In this document: one piece after another, positions 42,600 to 51,665 of the stretch | How the letters are laid out: each line of letters opens with the position of its first letter | Position numbering within the stretch: position 1 is the stretch's first letter | Source: Streptosporangium canum | GTDB lineage: Bacteria; Actinomycetota; Actinomycetes; Streptosporangiales; Streptosporangiaceae | Direction: 5' to 3' | Length of the DNA stretch: 62,836 nt | Assembly: GCF_900113865.1 (NCBI RefSeq) | Contig: NZ_FOQY01000043.1 | Coordinates: 1 to 62,836, forward strand | Notes under the pieces: generated by a model | What the model was told of the DNA's origin: nothing | Databases searched by the model: none | The model's input: the letters and a program-made list of their open reading frames with translations, nothing else | Made by a program: the position numbers and the translations under genes

Positions 42600-43053
42600 A
42601 AGCTTCCGCCTCGCGCCTGTCACCCCTTCGCCCCTTCTGTCCAGTCATGCTGGGAATCTTGCTCGAATCCCACTGGGTTGATCTTTGTGCCGGTTCGACG
42701 ACGGCTCCTGTTCGGGCTGGTCGATGGCCCGCGTTCCCGGGCCGTGCTTTCGAATTTCTCTCGATGCGGAGGTCGCCCGCTACGGTCGTCTCCTCGGGGA
42801 GACCTCGACGGCGGAACCGGAGCTGTTCCTTTCCGGCCGGGTCGCGTCTCGCTCGACAAGCCGGCTTTCAAACGTCGCCCAGCCACGCAGCCGGGGCAGG
42901 CGGTGCGATCGCCTTGCCCAGGCCCGTGCAGCGCGTACCTCCACGGCCTCGCGTCGGGATAACGCACGTGAGGGAAGACGATCCTGGCTTGCGGCGAAGA
43001 ACGGGTGATCGTAACCATCACCCGTAAGGCGGGCTTATGTCGGAGACAAGAAC
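42600..43053. other. Intergenic region with leader hairpin
   Basis: About 450 bases. The open frames here are short and have no recognisable homology or coding character; the missing half of the MerR gene is not found in them. The 9-base-stem hairpin at 43001-43025 is the only structured element, just before the sigma factor gene. Confidence 0.6.
43001..43025. promoter_or_regulatory. Perfect hairpin/dyad in the sigma factor leader
   Basis: ACGGGTGAT and ATCACCCGT flank seven bases, 28 bases before the start codon. It may be an operator for autoregulation or a leader hairpin; no T tract follows, so a terminator is less likely. Confidence 0.55.
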
Positions 43054-43626
43054 TTGATCGCCGAAGTAGGCGAACAGGTGACCGATGCCGAACTCGCCGC
43101 CCAGTGCCGGCGGGACCCTGACCTGTTCGTCATCGTGCACGACCGCTACTACCGCGACGTTTACCTGTACGTGGCCGGCCGCCTGGACACGCAGATCGCC
43201 GAGGACATCACCGCCGAGACGTTCCTGCTGGCCTTCGACCGGCGCGACCGGTTCGACCCGGAACGCGGGAGTCTGCGGCCCTGGCTGTTCGGCATCGCCA
43301 CCAACCTGATCGCCAGGCACCGGCGCAAGGAGACACGCCACTACAGGGCGCTGGCCCGGCTGGGGCCGGAACCCGTCCTGGAAGGCCACGAGAGCCGGGT
43401 CGTCGCCTCCGTCGCCGCTGAGCGCATGCAGCCGCACCTGGCCAAGGCGCTTGCCGCCCTGTCCGGTGGCGAGCGCGACGTCCTGCTTCTCGTGGCCCTG
43501 GGCCAGCTCGGCTACGACGAGGTGGCCCAGGCACTCGGCATCGCCATCGGCACGGTGGGCTCCAGGCTCAGCCGAGCGCGCGCGAAGATCCTCGCCCTCA
43601 TCGACAAGGAGACAGTCCATGGATGA
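43054..43626 (+). CDS. ECF-type RNA polymerase sigma factor
   Basis: The product has 190 residues from TTG 43054 (GGAG nine bases upstream); GTG 43078 is the main alternative. Region 2 reads FVIVHDRYYRDVYLYVAGRL and AEDITAETFLLAFDRRDRF, and region 4 reads LAALSGGERDVLLLVALGQLGYDEVAQALGIAIGTVGSRL SRAR. The stop overlaps the start of the CU044_5270 gene by eight bases, which suggests the two work together. Confidence 0.92.
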   Translation: MIAEVGEQVTDAELAAQCRRDPDLFVIVHDRYYRDVYLYVAGRLDTQIAEDITAETFLLAFDRRDRFDPERGSLRPWLFGIATNLIARHRRKETRHYRALARLGPEPVLEGHESRVVASVAAERMQPHLAKALAALSGGERDVLLLVALGQLGYDEVAQALGIAIGTVGSRLSRARAKILALIDKETVHG

Positions 43627-44467
43627 CCTCGACACGCTCGCCACCCTGCTGACCAAGCCCGAGCCGTCCACCGAGGCGATCACTCGCAGCAGGAACCGGC
43701 TCCAGGACAGGACGCGGGGCCGCGCGCGACGGCGGATCGGGTGGCTCATGCCGGGAGTCGGTCTGGCCACCGCCGCCGCGGCGGTCGTCGCCGTGATCGC
43801 CACGGGTGTGACCACGCCCGCCGGCGCACCGGTCTCGGGCAGGGAGGTCCTGCTCATGGCCGCCGCCGGTGCGGAACGTACGCCGCAAGGTTCCGGGACC
43901 TATTGGTACGTCAGATCCGAGTGGTCGGACCCGGAGATCCCGGCGATGGAGAGCTGGACCAGGCGTGACGGCCGGCGCTGGACCAAGGGCGAGCCGGGCG
44001 ACCCTCCCGGCGTCGCCGTACCGACCACGCTCCCGCTCAGCCTCAAAGGGGCCAAGGTGAGCTTCGAGGACCTCGAAGGGCTGCCGACGGATCCAGAGGC
44101 GTTGAAAGCGTGGATCACCGAGCGGAAGGGGCGTGCCGACGACATGAGCCGGTCCGAGCAGCGAGGCGATCCGCTCTTTCCCCTGCTCTCGCTGATCTCG
44201 GAGCTGCCGACGCCTTCGGAGGTCCGTTCCGCGGCGTTCCGGGCGCTGGCCACGACGCCGGGAGTCGAGAGCGGAGGCGCGGTCGAAGGCGGGCAGGAAC
44301 TGCTGATCCCCAACCCCGAAGGCGGGCAGGAGATCAAACTGGTCGTCGATCCCGAGACCGCTCGGGTGACCCGCACCAACTACCTCCTCTCCGGCGACGG
44401 AAACGTGGCGGGGACTGATGAATTCATCTCGGTGACCACCAACTGGACGGACCAGCCTCCCCGGTAG
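43619..44467 (+). CDS. CU044_5270-family membrane protein, probable sigma partner
   Basis: The product has 282 residues: a cytosolic N-terminus of about 40 residues (DDLDTLATLLTKPEPSTEAI), one transmembrane helix (GLATAAAAVVAVIATGV), and an extracytoplasmic domain of about 200 residues (QGSGTYWYVRSEWSDPEI, RRDGRRWTKGEPGD, ETARVTRTNYLL). The arrangement matches actinobacterial CU044_5270 proteins, which are normally encoded after an ECF sigma gene and may act as anti-sigma/sensor proteins. That role is inferred from context. Overlap with the sigma gene ensures co-translation. Confidence 0.75.
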   Translation: MDDLDTLATLLTKPEPSTEAITRSRNRLQDRTRGRARRRIGWLMPGVGLATAAAAVVAVIATGVTTPAGAPVSGREVLLMAAAGAERTPQGSGTYWYVRSEWSDPEIPAMESWTRRDGRRWTKGEPGDPPGVAVPTTLPLSLKGAKVSFEDLEGLPTDPEALKAWITERKGRADDMSRSEQRGDPLFPLLSLISELPTPSEVRSAAFRALATTPGVESGGAVEGGQELLIPNPEGGQEIKLVVDPETARVTRTNYLLSGDGNVAGTDEFISVTTNWTDQPPR

Positions 44468-44600
44468 GGGGCTGGATGACGACGGCTGAAGGCTCCCGCC
44501 ACCCGCACGGATACGGCGGGGCGGCTCGGCCGTGTCCTGAGGGCTGCCCCCACGTCCATGAGCGGCGTTCAACCGGGGCGGCCCGGGAGGTTTCACGTCT

Positions 44601-44690
44601 CGCGGGCGCGTGCCCACGGCTGAACGGTCCGGCGGGCGCGTGCCCACGGCTGAACGGTTTGGCGGGCGCGTGCCCATGGCCGAACGCAGG
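44601..44690. repeat. Three 30-bp tandem repeats upstream of the protease gene
   Basis: Three consecutive 30-base units (44601-44630, 44631-44660, 44661-44690) share GCGGGCGCGTGCCCACGGC and a trailing TGAACGG; the third is diverged. They occupy most of the 130-base leader before ATG 44724. They may bind a regulator cooperatively or simply be an expanded minisatellite. Confidence 0.85.
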
Positions 44691-44723
44691 AAGAGACCAT
44701 TTCCCCTCGCACAAAGGCAGATC

Positions 44724-47700
44724 ATGAGTTTAGGTAAGTTGCTCCTTGCCGCTGCCGTGGCAGGAACGATCGTGGGCGTCACACCGGCACCAGCGCCGGC
44801 GCAGACACCGCGGCCTCCCTCCCGACCGGCGAACGGGGTGACCCTGATCACCGGTGACCGGGTCGTTGTCACCGGCCACGGGCACCGGGTGGAGCCCGGA
44901 CCCGGCCGGCAGGAGGTCGGCTTCACGAGCCAGGTACGTGACAAGCACCTGTACGTGATTCCGTCCGACGCCCACCCCCTGGTCGCCCAGGGGGTGCTCG
45001 ACCGGCGGCTGTTCGACGTCACCCAACTGCTGCAGTGGCGGTACGGAGACGCCGAGATCCGCGACATCCCGCTGATCACGCGGTCGGACGCGGGCCCGGC
45101 CCCTGCGCTCAGGGGCGCGCAGGGTACCCGGCAGCTCGCCGGCCTTGGCATGGCCACGCTCCGCCTGCCCAAGAGCGACGCGGGTCAGGCATGGAAGGAG
45201 ATGACGGGCGGCCGTACTCTGGCCGCGGGAACGACGAAGATCTGGCTGGACGGCCGCCGGTCCTTCAGCCTCGACCGGAGCACCAAACAGATCGGCGCCA
45301 CCGAGGCGTGGAAGCAGGGGATGACCGGCGAGGGCGTCACGGTCGCCGTCCTCGACTCCGGCTACGACCCCGGCCATCCGGACCTGAAGGGCGTCGTCAC
45401 CCAGGAGCGCAACTTCAGCGAGGAGCCCGACATTCGCGACAATCTCGGTCACGGCACCCATGTCGCCTCGACCGTCGCGGGTAACGGCGAGAAGTACCGG
45501 GGAGTGGCTCCCGGCGCACGGCTGGCCATCGGAAAGGTGGGCGACAGGTTCGGCGCCTCCGAGTCCGCCATCCTGGCGGGCATGGAGTGGGCCGCCGTCG
45601 AGGTCAAGGCCAAGGTCGTCAACCTGAGCCTGGGCGACGCCGACCGGCCGGAGATCGACCCTCTGGAACAGGCGGTGAACACGCTGTCGGCGGAGACGGG
45701 CACGCTGTTCGTCGTCGCCGCGGGGAACGACGGCGGGAAGCGGCCGGTGAGCAGCCCCGCCAGCGCCGACGCCGCCCTCGCGGTCGGCGCCGTCGACAGG
45801 CAGGATCGGGTGGCCTGGTTCTCCAGCACCGGCCCCCGCGTAGGCGACTACGCCGTCAAACCGGACCTCACCGCACCGGGGGTCGACATCGTCGCGGCGG
45901 CGGCCGAGGGCACCGCCGACGGCGCTCACGTCGCGATGAGCGGCACCTCCATGGCCGCACCGCACGTGGCCGGGGCCGCGGCCGTCCTCGCCCAGCGGCA
46001 CCCCGACTGGACCGGGCAGCAGCTCAAGGCCGCTCTGGTCGGCAGCGCGGTCCCTTCGTCCGGCGCCACGCCGTTCCAGCAGGGCACCGGGCGGGTGGAT
46101 CTGGTCCGTGCCCTGAAGCAGCAGGTCGTGGCCCAGACGGCGGGCACCTGGGCCGCCTTCCCTTGGGACGGTCCGGACGGACGCAAGAAGACCGGGACCG
46201 TCACCTACACCAACTCCGGCGACGCCCCGGTCAGCCTCGACCTGACCGTCGAGGGAGAAGTGCTCGAACTCGGCACCCGGCGGCTCGACGTGCCCGCCGG
46301 AGGACAGGCGTCGGTCACGCTCAGCATCGACGCGAGCGGCAAGCCCCCCGGCGACTATGCCGGGACGATCACCGCCACCTCGGGCGACAGCGTGATCCGC
46401 ACCCTGGCGGGTGCGTACGTCGAGCCCGAGTCCTACGACGTCACCATCGCCGCCATCGGCAAGCAGGGCCAACCGGTCGACCCCTGGTCGGCTGAGATCT
46501 ATGACGCGAAGACGGGGACCATCATCGAGCCGGCGTTCCGGAACGGCATGGCCACGGTACGGCTCCCCAAGGGCGACTGGGACCTCTACACCTGGACCGG
46601 AGAGAGGATCGACGGGAAGTTCAACGTCACCGTCGCCGACTCCCCGCTGAAGGTCGATGCAGGCAGCCGCCGGCTGACGGTGGACACACGCCAGGGCAAG
46701 GCGACCAAGGTCACACTCGACGATCCGACCGCCACGCCTCGGCGTGGTTTCGACCTCGGGCTGGCCCACGGCGCATGGAATTCGTGGTCGTCGACGAACA
46801 TGAACGTCAACACCGAGCTCTTCGTCGTGCCGGTTCACCGGCCGGGCCTGACCTACACGTTGAGAACCGCGTGGCTGAGCAAGGACGTGTCTCCCAGTCC
46901 CTACGTCTACGACCTCGTCGACCGTCGCACCGACGGCATTCCTGAAAATCCCGTCTACGAGGCCAGGCGGAAGGACCTGGCGAAGGTCTCCGCGACCTAC
47001 CGGGCCTCGGGAGCGGCGGCCGTGGGGACGCCGCTGGCCGGACTACAGGTCGCGGGCTTCCCGGGGTCGTCCCTGAGCTCGCCGGTCGGCGACATTTCTC
47101 TGCCCGGCACGCTCATCCACTACCGGACCCCCGGGCTGACCTACGAAAGCGGACTTCAGGTCGGCACCTCCCTGACCTTCGACGGCGGCAAGCTCATGAA
47201 GCGCGGGCAGACCGGTGAAGTCTGGAACACCGCGGTCACCGGTCCGTCGTTCCTGCTGCCGGGCGGCAGCCGTACCGGCGACAAGCTGACCTTCTCCGGG
47301 GTGGGGCTGTTCGCCGGCGGAGGCCCGGGCAGAACGGGCTCGGACACCGCCGCCACCGGCACCGCCACCCTCGCCAGAGACGGGCAGGTGCTGGCCAAGG
47401 CCGACATCGCCGACTGCGAGGTCTACCAGAGGGAAGGGTGCGAGCTCCACGCCGACCTTCCCGCCGAGCCCGGCGCCTACACGCTGACCGCGTCGATGCG
47501 CAGGCAGGTTCCGCACTCGACACTCTCCACCGGCGTGGAGTCCGTATGGAGGTTCCGGTCCGCGACCACGGCGAAGGAGCGGCCACTGCCGCTGACGGCG
47601 GTCCGTTACAGCCCCGCCGGCCTGGATGAGTCGAATCGCGCCAAGCCGGGCAGCGTGACCCGCCTGCCTCTGTGGATCGAGCGCAACCCCGGTTCCACCG

Positions 47701-47909
47701 GGGCGGTGACCGAGTCGGTCCAGGTGGAGATGTCCATCGACGACGGGGCGAAGTGGCGCCGTATCCCGATCGTCCGCACCGGCTCGGGCTGGACCGCCGC
47801 GCTGCCGAACCCGCGCACGCCCGGATTCGTCTCCCTCCGCGCGGTGGCGACCGACACGGCGGGCACCGGCCTGACCCAGACGATCATTCGCGCCTACGCC
47901 GTCGGCTGA
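44724..47909 (+). CDS. Secreted subtilisin-like S8 serine protease, large
   Basis: The 1061-residue product starts at ATG 44724 (AAAGGCAG upstream). A signal peptide (LLLAAAVAGTIVGVTPAPAPA) and a propeptide (GVTLITGDRVVV ...) precede a complete subtilase domain: Asp211 in VAVLDSGYDPGHPDL, His246 in GHGTHVAST, Ser409 in GTSMAAPHVAGAAA. Then come about 550 residues of beta-rich domains, including one that begins WAAFPWDGPDGRKKTGTVTY and later carbohydrate-binding-like or structural modules. Such enzymes degrade extracellular protein. A strong terminator follows at 47928. Confidence 0.95.
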   Translation: MSLGKLLLAAAVAGTIVGVTPAPAPAQTPRPPSRPANGVTLITGDRVVVTGHGHRVEPGPGRQEVGFTSQVRDKHLYVIPSDAHPLVAQGVLDRRLFDVTQLLQWRYGDAEIRDIPLITRSDAGPAPALRGAQGTRQLAGLGMATLRLPKSDAGQAWKEMTGGRTLAAGTTKIWLDGRRSFSLDRSTKQIGATEAWKQGMTGEGVTVAVLDSGYDPGHPDLKGVVTQERNFSEEPDIRDNLGHGTHVASTVAGNGEKYRGVAPGARLAIGKVGDRFGASESAILAGMEWAAVEVKAKVVNLSLGDADRPEIDPLEQAVNTLSAETGTLFVVAAGNDGGKRPVSSPASADAALAVGAVDRQDRVAWFSSTGPRVGDYAVKPDLTAPGVDIVAAAAEGTADGAHVAMSGTSMAAPHVAGAAAVLAQRHPDWTGQQLKAALVGSAVPSSGATPFQQGTGRVDLVRALKQQVVAQTAGTWAAFPWDGPDGRKKTGTVTYTNSGDAPVSLDLTVEGEVLELGTRRLDVPAGGQASVTLSIDASGKPPGDYAGTITATSGDSVIRTLAGAYVEPESYDVTIAAIGKQGQPVDPWSAEIYDAKTGTIIEPAFRNGMATVRLPKGDWDLYTWTGERIDGKFNVTVADSPLKVDAGSRRLTVDTRQGKATKVTLDDPTATPRRGFDLGLAHGAWNSWSSTNMNVNTELFVVPVHRPGLTYTLRTAWLSKDVSPSPYVYDLVDRRTDGIPENPVYEARRKDLAKVSATYRASGAAAVGTPLAGLQVAGFPGSSLSSPVGDISLPGTLIHYRTPGLTYESGLQVGTSLTFDGGKLMKRGQTGEVWNTAVTGPSFLLPGGSRTGDKLTFSGVGLFAGGGPGRTGSDTAATGTATLARDGQVLAKADIADCEVYQREGCELHADLPAEPGAYTLTASMRRQVPHSTLSTGVESVWRFRSATTAKERPLPLTAVRYSPAGLDESNRAKPGSVTRLPLWIERNPGSTGAVTESVQVEMSIDDGAKWRRIPIVRTGSGWTAALPNPRTPGFVSLRAVATDTAGTGLTQTIIRAYAVG

Positions 47910-47921
47910 CCGGCGACCACG

Positions 47922-48935
47922 TTACGCGCCCCCGGGTTCGGTTTCCTTCCGGACCGAACCCGGGGGCATTACCGTCCGAGACGGAGCGGCTCGGCAGGCC
48001 CGGAGGAAGCGGGCGCCCCACTCCTGGACATGCGTGGCGAACTCCGGCGGCCCCAGCACCTCGAACTCGGCGCCCACGTTGCCCAGCGCCTGGGTCGGCC
48101 AATCGAGGGAGGTCGAAGTCATGGTGAGCCGGCAGGTGTCGTGGTCGAGCGGTTCGATGGTGCCCCACTGACCGACCGCCTGCCGTACCCGGGGCGCGGG
48201 GGCGTGGACGAGCGCCTCGACCCGGTACGGGGCCGGGGCGTCGCTCGCTGCCTGGACGAAGGCCGCGGCGTCCTCGGCCGGGAGCGGACGCGGCCGGAAG
48301 CGCGCGCCGGTCGCGGCCGGCTCGATCAACCTGTCGAGGCGGAAACTGCGCCAGTCGTGCCGGGACAGGTCGTAGGCGACCAGGTACCATCGGCCGCCGA
48401 GTGCGACGACGCGGTGCGGCTCGACCTCGCGGTCGGTGGGTGCGGAGCCTCTGGCCGTGTAGCCGAACCGCAGCCGCTCCTGGTCCCGGCAGGCCTGGGC
48501 GACCGTGGTGAGCACCCCCGCCGCGACGACCGGCCCGGACGCGGCGACGGAGAGGGTCATCGCCCGCAGGGCGTCCACCCTGGCCCGCAGCCGGGGCGGC
48601 AGGATCCGTACCACCTTGGTGAGCGCGCGCAGCGACGCCTCCTGCATCCCGGCGATCCCGCTCTGTGCCGCGTCGCCGATGCCCACCGCGAGGGCCACCG
48701 CCTCCTCGTCGTCCAGCAGCAGCGGCGGCAGGACGGCACCGGGCGCGAGCTGGTAGCCGCCGTCGGTGCCCCGGGCGGCGCCGACCGGGTAGCCGAGCTC
48801 GCGCAGCCGGTCGACGTCGCGGCGCAGCGTCCGCTCGGAGACTCCGAGCCGCTCGGCCAGTTCCAGGCCGGGCCAGTGGCGGTGGGTCTGCAGCAGCGAG
48901 AGCAGTCTGAGGGTCCGTGAGCTGGTGTTCGCCAT
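47922..48935 (-). CDS. YafY-type HTH-WYL transcriptional regulator
   Basis: The product has 337 residues. A DeoR-like HTH (TLRLLSLLQTHRHWPGLELA, ERLGVSERTLRRDVDRLREL) with a short wing, then a WYL ligand-binding domain (GGRWYLVAYDLSRHDWRSFR) and the WCX C-terminal extension. Divergent from an NADPH oxidoreductase, with a 10-base-arm dyad between them, it is very likely that gene's regulator. Its last codons are part of a terminator hairpin. Confidence 0.93.
   Translation of the reverse strand: MANTSSRTLRLLSLLQTHRHWPGLELAERLGVSERTLRRDVDRLRELGYPVGAARGTDGGYQLAPGAVLPPLLLDDEEAVALAVGIGDAAQSGIAGMQEASLRALTKVVRILPPRLRARVDALRAMTLSVAASGPVVAAGVLTTVAQACRDQERLRFGYTARGSAPTDREVEPHRVVALGGRWYLVAYDLSRHDWRSFRLDRLIEPAATGARFRPRPLPAEDAAAFVQAASDAPAPYRVEALVHAPAPRVRQAVGQWGTIEPLDHDTCRLTMTSTSLDWPTQALGNVGAEFEVLGPPEFATHVQEWGARFLRACRAAPSRTVMPPGSVRKETEPGGA
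47928..47967. terminator. Bidirectional terminator overlapping the WYL gene 3' end
   Basis: A perfect 15-base stem, GCCCCCGGGTTCGGT at 47928-47942 with its complement at 47953-47967 and a ten-base loop. It follows the protease stop by 18 bases. The minus-strand WYL coding sequence ends inside it, so it also encodes that protein's last residues. Confidence 0.88.
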
Positions 48936-48953
48936 ATCGCCATCCTCGCCCGA

Positions 48954-48978
48954 CTTCCGGTCAAAAAGTGACCGGAAG
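48954..48978. promoter_or_regulatory. Operator dyad between WYL regulator and oxidoreductase
   Basis: CTTCCGGTCA and TGACCGGAAG, perfect ten-base arms around AAAAG, in the 94-base gap between divergent starts. Position and symmetry make it the probable binding site of the WYL regulator. Confidence 0.75.
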
Positions 48979-49029
48979 CCTCTTTAGAGTCGATGTCGCA
49001 GGCCGTACCGACCACCTGAGGACCAAAAA

Positions 49030-50013
49030 ATGATCACCCGTGAGATCCAGCTGGCCGCGCAGATCGCCGGCGCACCGGCACTCGACGACTTCACCGTCGC
49101 CACGACCGAGGTGGACGGCGAGGTTCTGGTCCGAACCGACCAGGTAGGGCTCGCCGCGACCTACCTGGAGTTGATGCGCGCGGACTGCACCATCCCGGTA
49201 CCGGCCTGGCAGCCGGGCCGGCGGGTGGGCGTGGCCGCCATCGGCACCGTCATCCGGTCCGACAGCCCCGAGCTCGCGGTTGGCGACCTGGTCCAGTCGA
49301 TGACCGGCTGGAGCGAGTACTCGGCGGGCCCAGCCGCCCAGTACATCAAGCTTGATCCCATCGCGGACCCCGGCTACTACCTCGGTCAGGGGCCGACCGC
49401 CTACTACGGGATGGCCGACGTGGCGGGCGTCGGCGAGGGCGACGTGGTGTTCGTCTCCGGCGCGGCGGGCGGGGTCGGCTCGCTGGCCGGGCAGATCGCC
49501 AAATGCCTGGGCGCGGCGCGGGTGATCGGCAGCGCCGGCAGCCCGGCCAAGGTCGACTATCTGGTCAATGAGCTCGGCTACGATGCCGCGTTCGACTATC
49601 ACGACGGCTCGGCGGCCGACCGGCTCCGAGAGCTCGCGCCCGAGGGCATTTCGGTGTTCTTCGACGTCGTGGGCGGCGAGCAGTATCAGGCCGCGCTGCA
49701 GACGGCCAGGCCCGGAGCCCGCTTCGCGCTGTGCGGTTCGCTGTCCAGCCAGCTCGGCGGTGCGGCGGAGCGCTTCCCCAAGCCCGATCACGCCGCGGCC
49801 CAGGCCCGGGGCGTCGAGCTGCTGCCGTTCTCCTGCTACCACACCCCCGACCAGATCGCCGCCTGGCGGGAGCACTTCAGCACCTGGCTGGGCGAGGGCC
49901 GCTTCGTCTACCCGCAGACGGTCGTCAAGGGCGGGATCGAGGACGTGCCGCAGGCGTTCCTGTCCCTGCTCCAGGGGGCCTACCGGGGCAATGTCTCGGT
50001 GCGGCTGTCGTGA
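49030..50013 (+). CDS. CurA-type NADP-dependent oxidoreductase (MDR superfamily)
   Basis: The product has 327 residues from ATG 49030. It is a medium-chain zinc-independent reductase of the leukotriene B4 12-hydroxydehydrogenase/CurA group: WSEYSAGPAAQYIKLDP, GPTAYYGMADVAGVGEGDVV, NADP-binding VSGAAGGVGSLAGQIAKCLG, and SAGSPAKVDYLVNELGYDAA. Substrates of the group are alpha,beta-unsaturated carbonyls. It is under probable control of the divergent WYL regulator and overlaps the following gene by four bases. Confidence 0.93.
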   Translation: MITREIQLAAQIAGAPALDDFTVATTEVDGEVLVRTDQVGLAATYLELMRADCTIPVPAWQPGRRVGVAAIGTVIRSDSPELAVGDLVQSMTGWSEYSAGPAAQYIKLDPIADPGYYLGQGPTAYYGMADVAGVGEGDVVFVSGAAGGVGSLAGQIAKCLGAARVIGSAGSPAKVDYLVNELGYDAAFDYHDGSAADRLRELAPEGISVFFDVVGGEQYQAALQTARPGARFALCGSLSSQLGGAAERFPKPDHAAAQARGVELLPFSCYHTPDQIAAWREHFSTWLGEGRFVYPQTVVKGGIEDVPQAFLSLLQGAYRGNVSVRLS

Positions 50014-50708
50014 CAGCCCTCTCGAACAGGGCCCTGAACCGGGCCCTGCTGGGCCGCCAGTTCCTGCTGGCCCGCACCGATCACACCCCGCTGGAGGCGA
50101 TCGGGCGCCTGGTCGCGCTGCAGGCGCAAGAGCCCAACTGGCCCTACGTCGGGCTGTGGAGCAGGATCCACGGCTTCACCCACTCCCAGCTCACCACACT
50201 GCTGCAGGATCGGAAGGTGGTCCGCTCCGGCTTGCTCCGCAGCACCCAGCACCTCGCCGCGGCCGACGACTTCCGCCGGCTGCGGCCGCTGCTGCAGCCC
50301 GTGCTCGACCGCACCGCCCGCTCGGCGTACTTCGCCCGCAACAGCGCGGGCCTGGACACCGCCTCGCTGGTCGCCACCGGGCTTGAGCTGCTGGCGGGCG
50401 CGATGACACCGCGGAAGGAGCTGGCCCGACGGCTGGCCGAACGCCACCCGGGCCGCGACGGGCGCATCCTCGCCGGAGAGGTTGAGCTCAGAGCCCCCCT
50501 CGTCCACAGCCCGGCCACCGGCACATGGGGCTCCTGGGGCACCCGGTCGGCCGTCTCCGTCACGCCCGCCGAGACCTGGCTCGGCCGGCCCATGGCCCCG
50601 GTGACCGCCAAGGACCTGATCCGCCGCTATCTGGCAGCGTTCGGCCCGGCCGGGACCATGGACGTACAGGCATGGTCCGGGCTGACACGCCCCGGTTCGC
50701 ATCGATGA
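50010..50708 (+). CDS. AlkZ-like (HTH_42/DUF1006) DNA glycosylase homologue, C-terminally truncated
   Basis: GTG 50010 overlaps the oxidoreductase stop (GTGA). The 232-residue product matches the N-terminal two thirds of the HTH_42/AlkZ family: LLARTDHTPLEAIGRLVALQ AQEPNW carries the QxQ catalytic motif of crosslink glycosylases such as AlkZ. The protein ends abruptly in LTRPGSHR, where family members continue for about 120 residues (barrel end and second wing). No continuation is visible in other frames. It is probably inactive or altered. Sequence from about 50690 onward is unrelated. Confidence 0.7.
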   Translation: MTALSNRALNRALLGRQFLLARTDHTPLEAIGRLVALQAQEPNWPYVGLWSRIHGFTHSQLTTLLQDRKVVRSGLLRSTQHLAAADDFRRLRPLLQPVLDRTARSAYFARNSAGLDTASLVATGLELLAGAMTPRKELARRLAERHPGRDGRILAGEVELRAPLVHSPATGTWGSWGTRSAVSVTPAETWLGRPMAPVTAKDLIRRYLAAFGPAGTMDVQAWSGLTRPGSHR

Positions 50709-51059
50709 GCTGGTCGAGCACGGGACGATCCTGGATGAGGAACGTGAGCTGATCGCCGGGAAGCGCGGAGCTACTCGTCCCGCGTCCGTGATCTCGCTGA
50801 AGTTCTGCCGTGTCCGTCTCGGATGCGGCATGCGACGACATCGATCCGTGCTGGTGATCGACGTCACTCCGACCTGTCCGGCTTTCTCGTCGGTGAGGCG
50901 AATCCTTTGACGACGTCAGTGCCTCATATACGTGTCCCGGCGATCCCGCCGGTGACGCGGACGTGGAGGTTGTCGTGGTCGTAGGTATCGCTGTCGCCGT
51001 CGGTGCCGTGCTCATCTGCACGTGTAGTGTCGTCGTGCTCCGCCGAAGGAGGCGTGGAC
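50709..51059. other. Unassigned spacer after the truncated glycosylase gene
   Basis: A frame crossing this segment reads IDELVEHGTILDEERELIAG and goes on to about 50912, suggesting a foreign fragment, but it has no start, and I cannot identify it. The ribosome site of the next sigma gene (GAAGGAGG) is at its right end. Confidence 0.5.
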
Positions 51060-51620
51060 GTGGCTGAGACGACATGGTCGGACGAGCACCTGGTCGCCGC
51101 CGCACGCGGCGGCGACGTCCAGTCGATCGCGGCGCTGGTGTCGGATGCCCACCCGCACGTGCAGCGGTTCGCGCGGTCGTTGTGCGCCACACCTGAGGAC
51201 GCTGAGGACGCTGCGCAGGAAGCGCTCATCGTCCTCTATCGCAAGATCGGAACCTTGCGTGCCACGGGTGCGCTCGTTTCGTGGATGTTCCGGATCATTC
51301 GCAATGAGTGCATCCGGCGGGCGCGTTTCATGAAGCGCTCTCTGCCGCCGTTCACCGAGACCACCGTGGTGCCGTCGGCCGAGGACGAGGTGTTCGAGCG
51401 TCTGGAGGCCGCGCGCGTGGCGGATGCGATCGCCGCGCTGCCTGCCGATCAGCGGCAGGTGCTGATCATGCGGGACGTACAAGGACTCAGCGGGCGGACG
51501 GTCGCCGACCGGCTGGGGCTCAGCACCGCGGCGATGAAGTCGCGGTTGCATCGCGCCCGGACGGCGGTACAACGCACGTTGTCCGATCCAGCGCCGGGGG
51601 ATCTCGATGCCGCTGTCTGA
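51060..51620 (+). CDS. ECF-type RNA polymerase sigma factor
   Basis: The product has 186 residues from GTG 51060, decided by GAAGGAGG seven bases upstream. Region 2 is HPHVQRFARSLCATPEDAED AAQEALIVLYRKI; region 4 is AIAALPADQRQVLIMRDVQG LSGRTVADRLGLSTAAMKSR. Conserved core residues are present. It is followed 46 bases later by a small membrane protein with four cysteines that could be its partner. Confidence 0.92.
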   Translation: MAETTWSDEHLVAAARGGDVQSIAALVSDAHPHVQRFARSLCATPEDAEDAAQEALIVLYRKIGTLRATGALVSWMFRIIRNECIRRARFMKRSLPPFTETTVVPSAEDEVFERLEAARVADAIAALPADQRQVLIMRDVQGLSGRTVADRLGLSTAAMKSRLHRARTAVQRTLSDPAPGDLDAAV

Positions 51621-51665
51621 CCGGTCAGGTGAGATCTCGTTGTTGTCGGATTCGGGCTCCTGGAG

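Noticed and set aside
44730..46838. 702-codon frame on the minus strand
   Set aside because: Antisense to the S8 protease, whose catalytic triad is intact.
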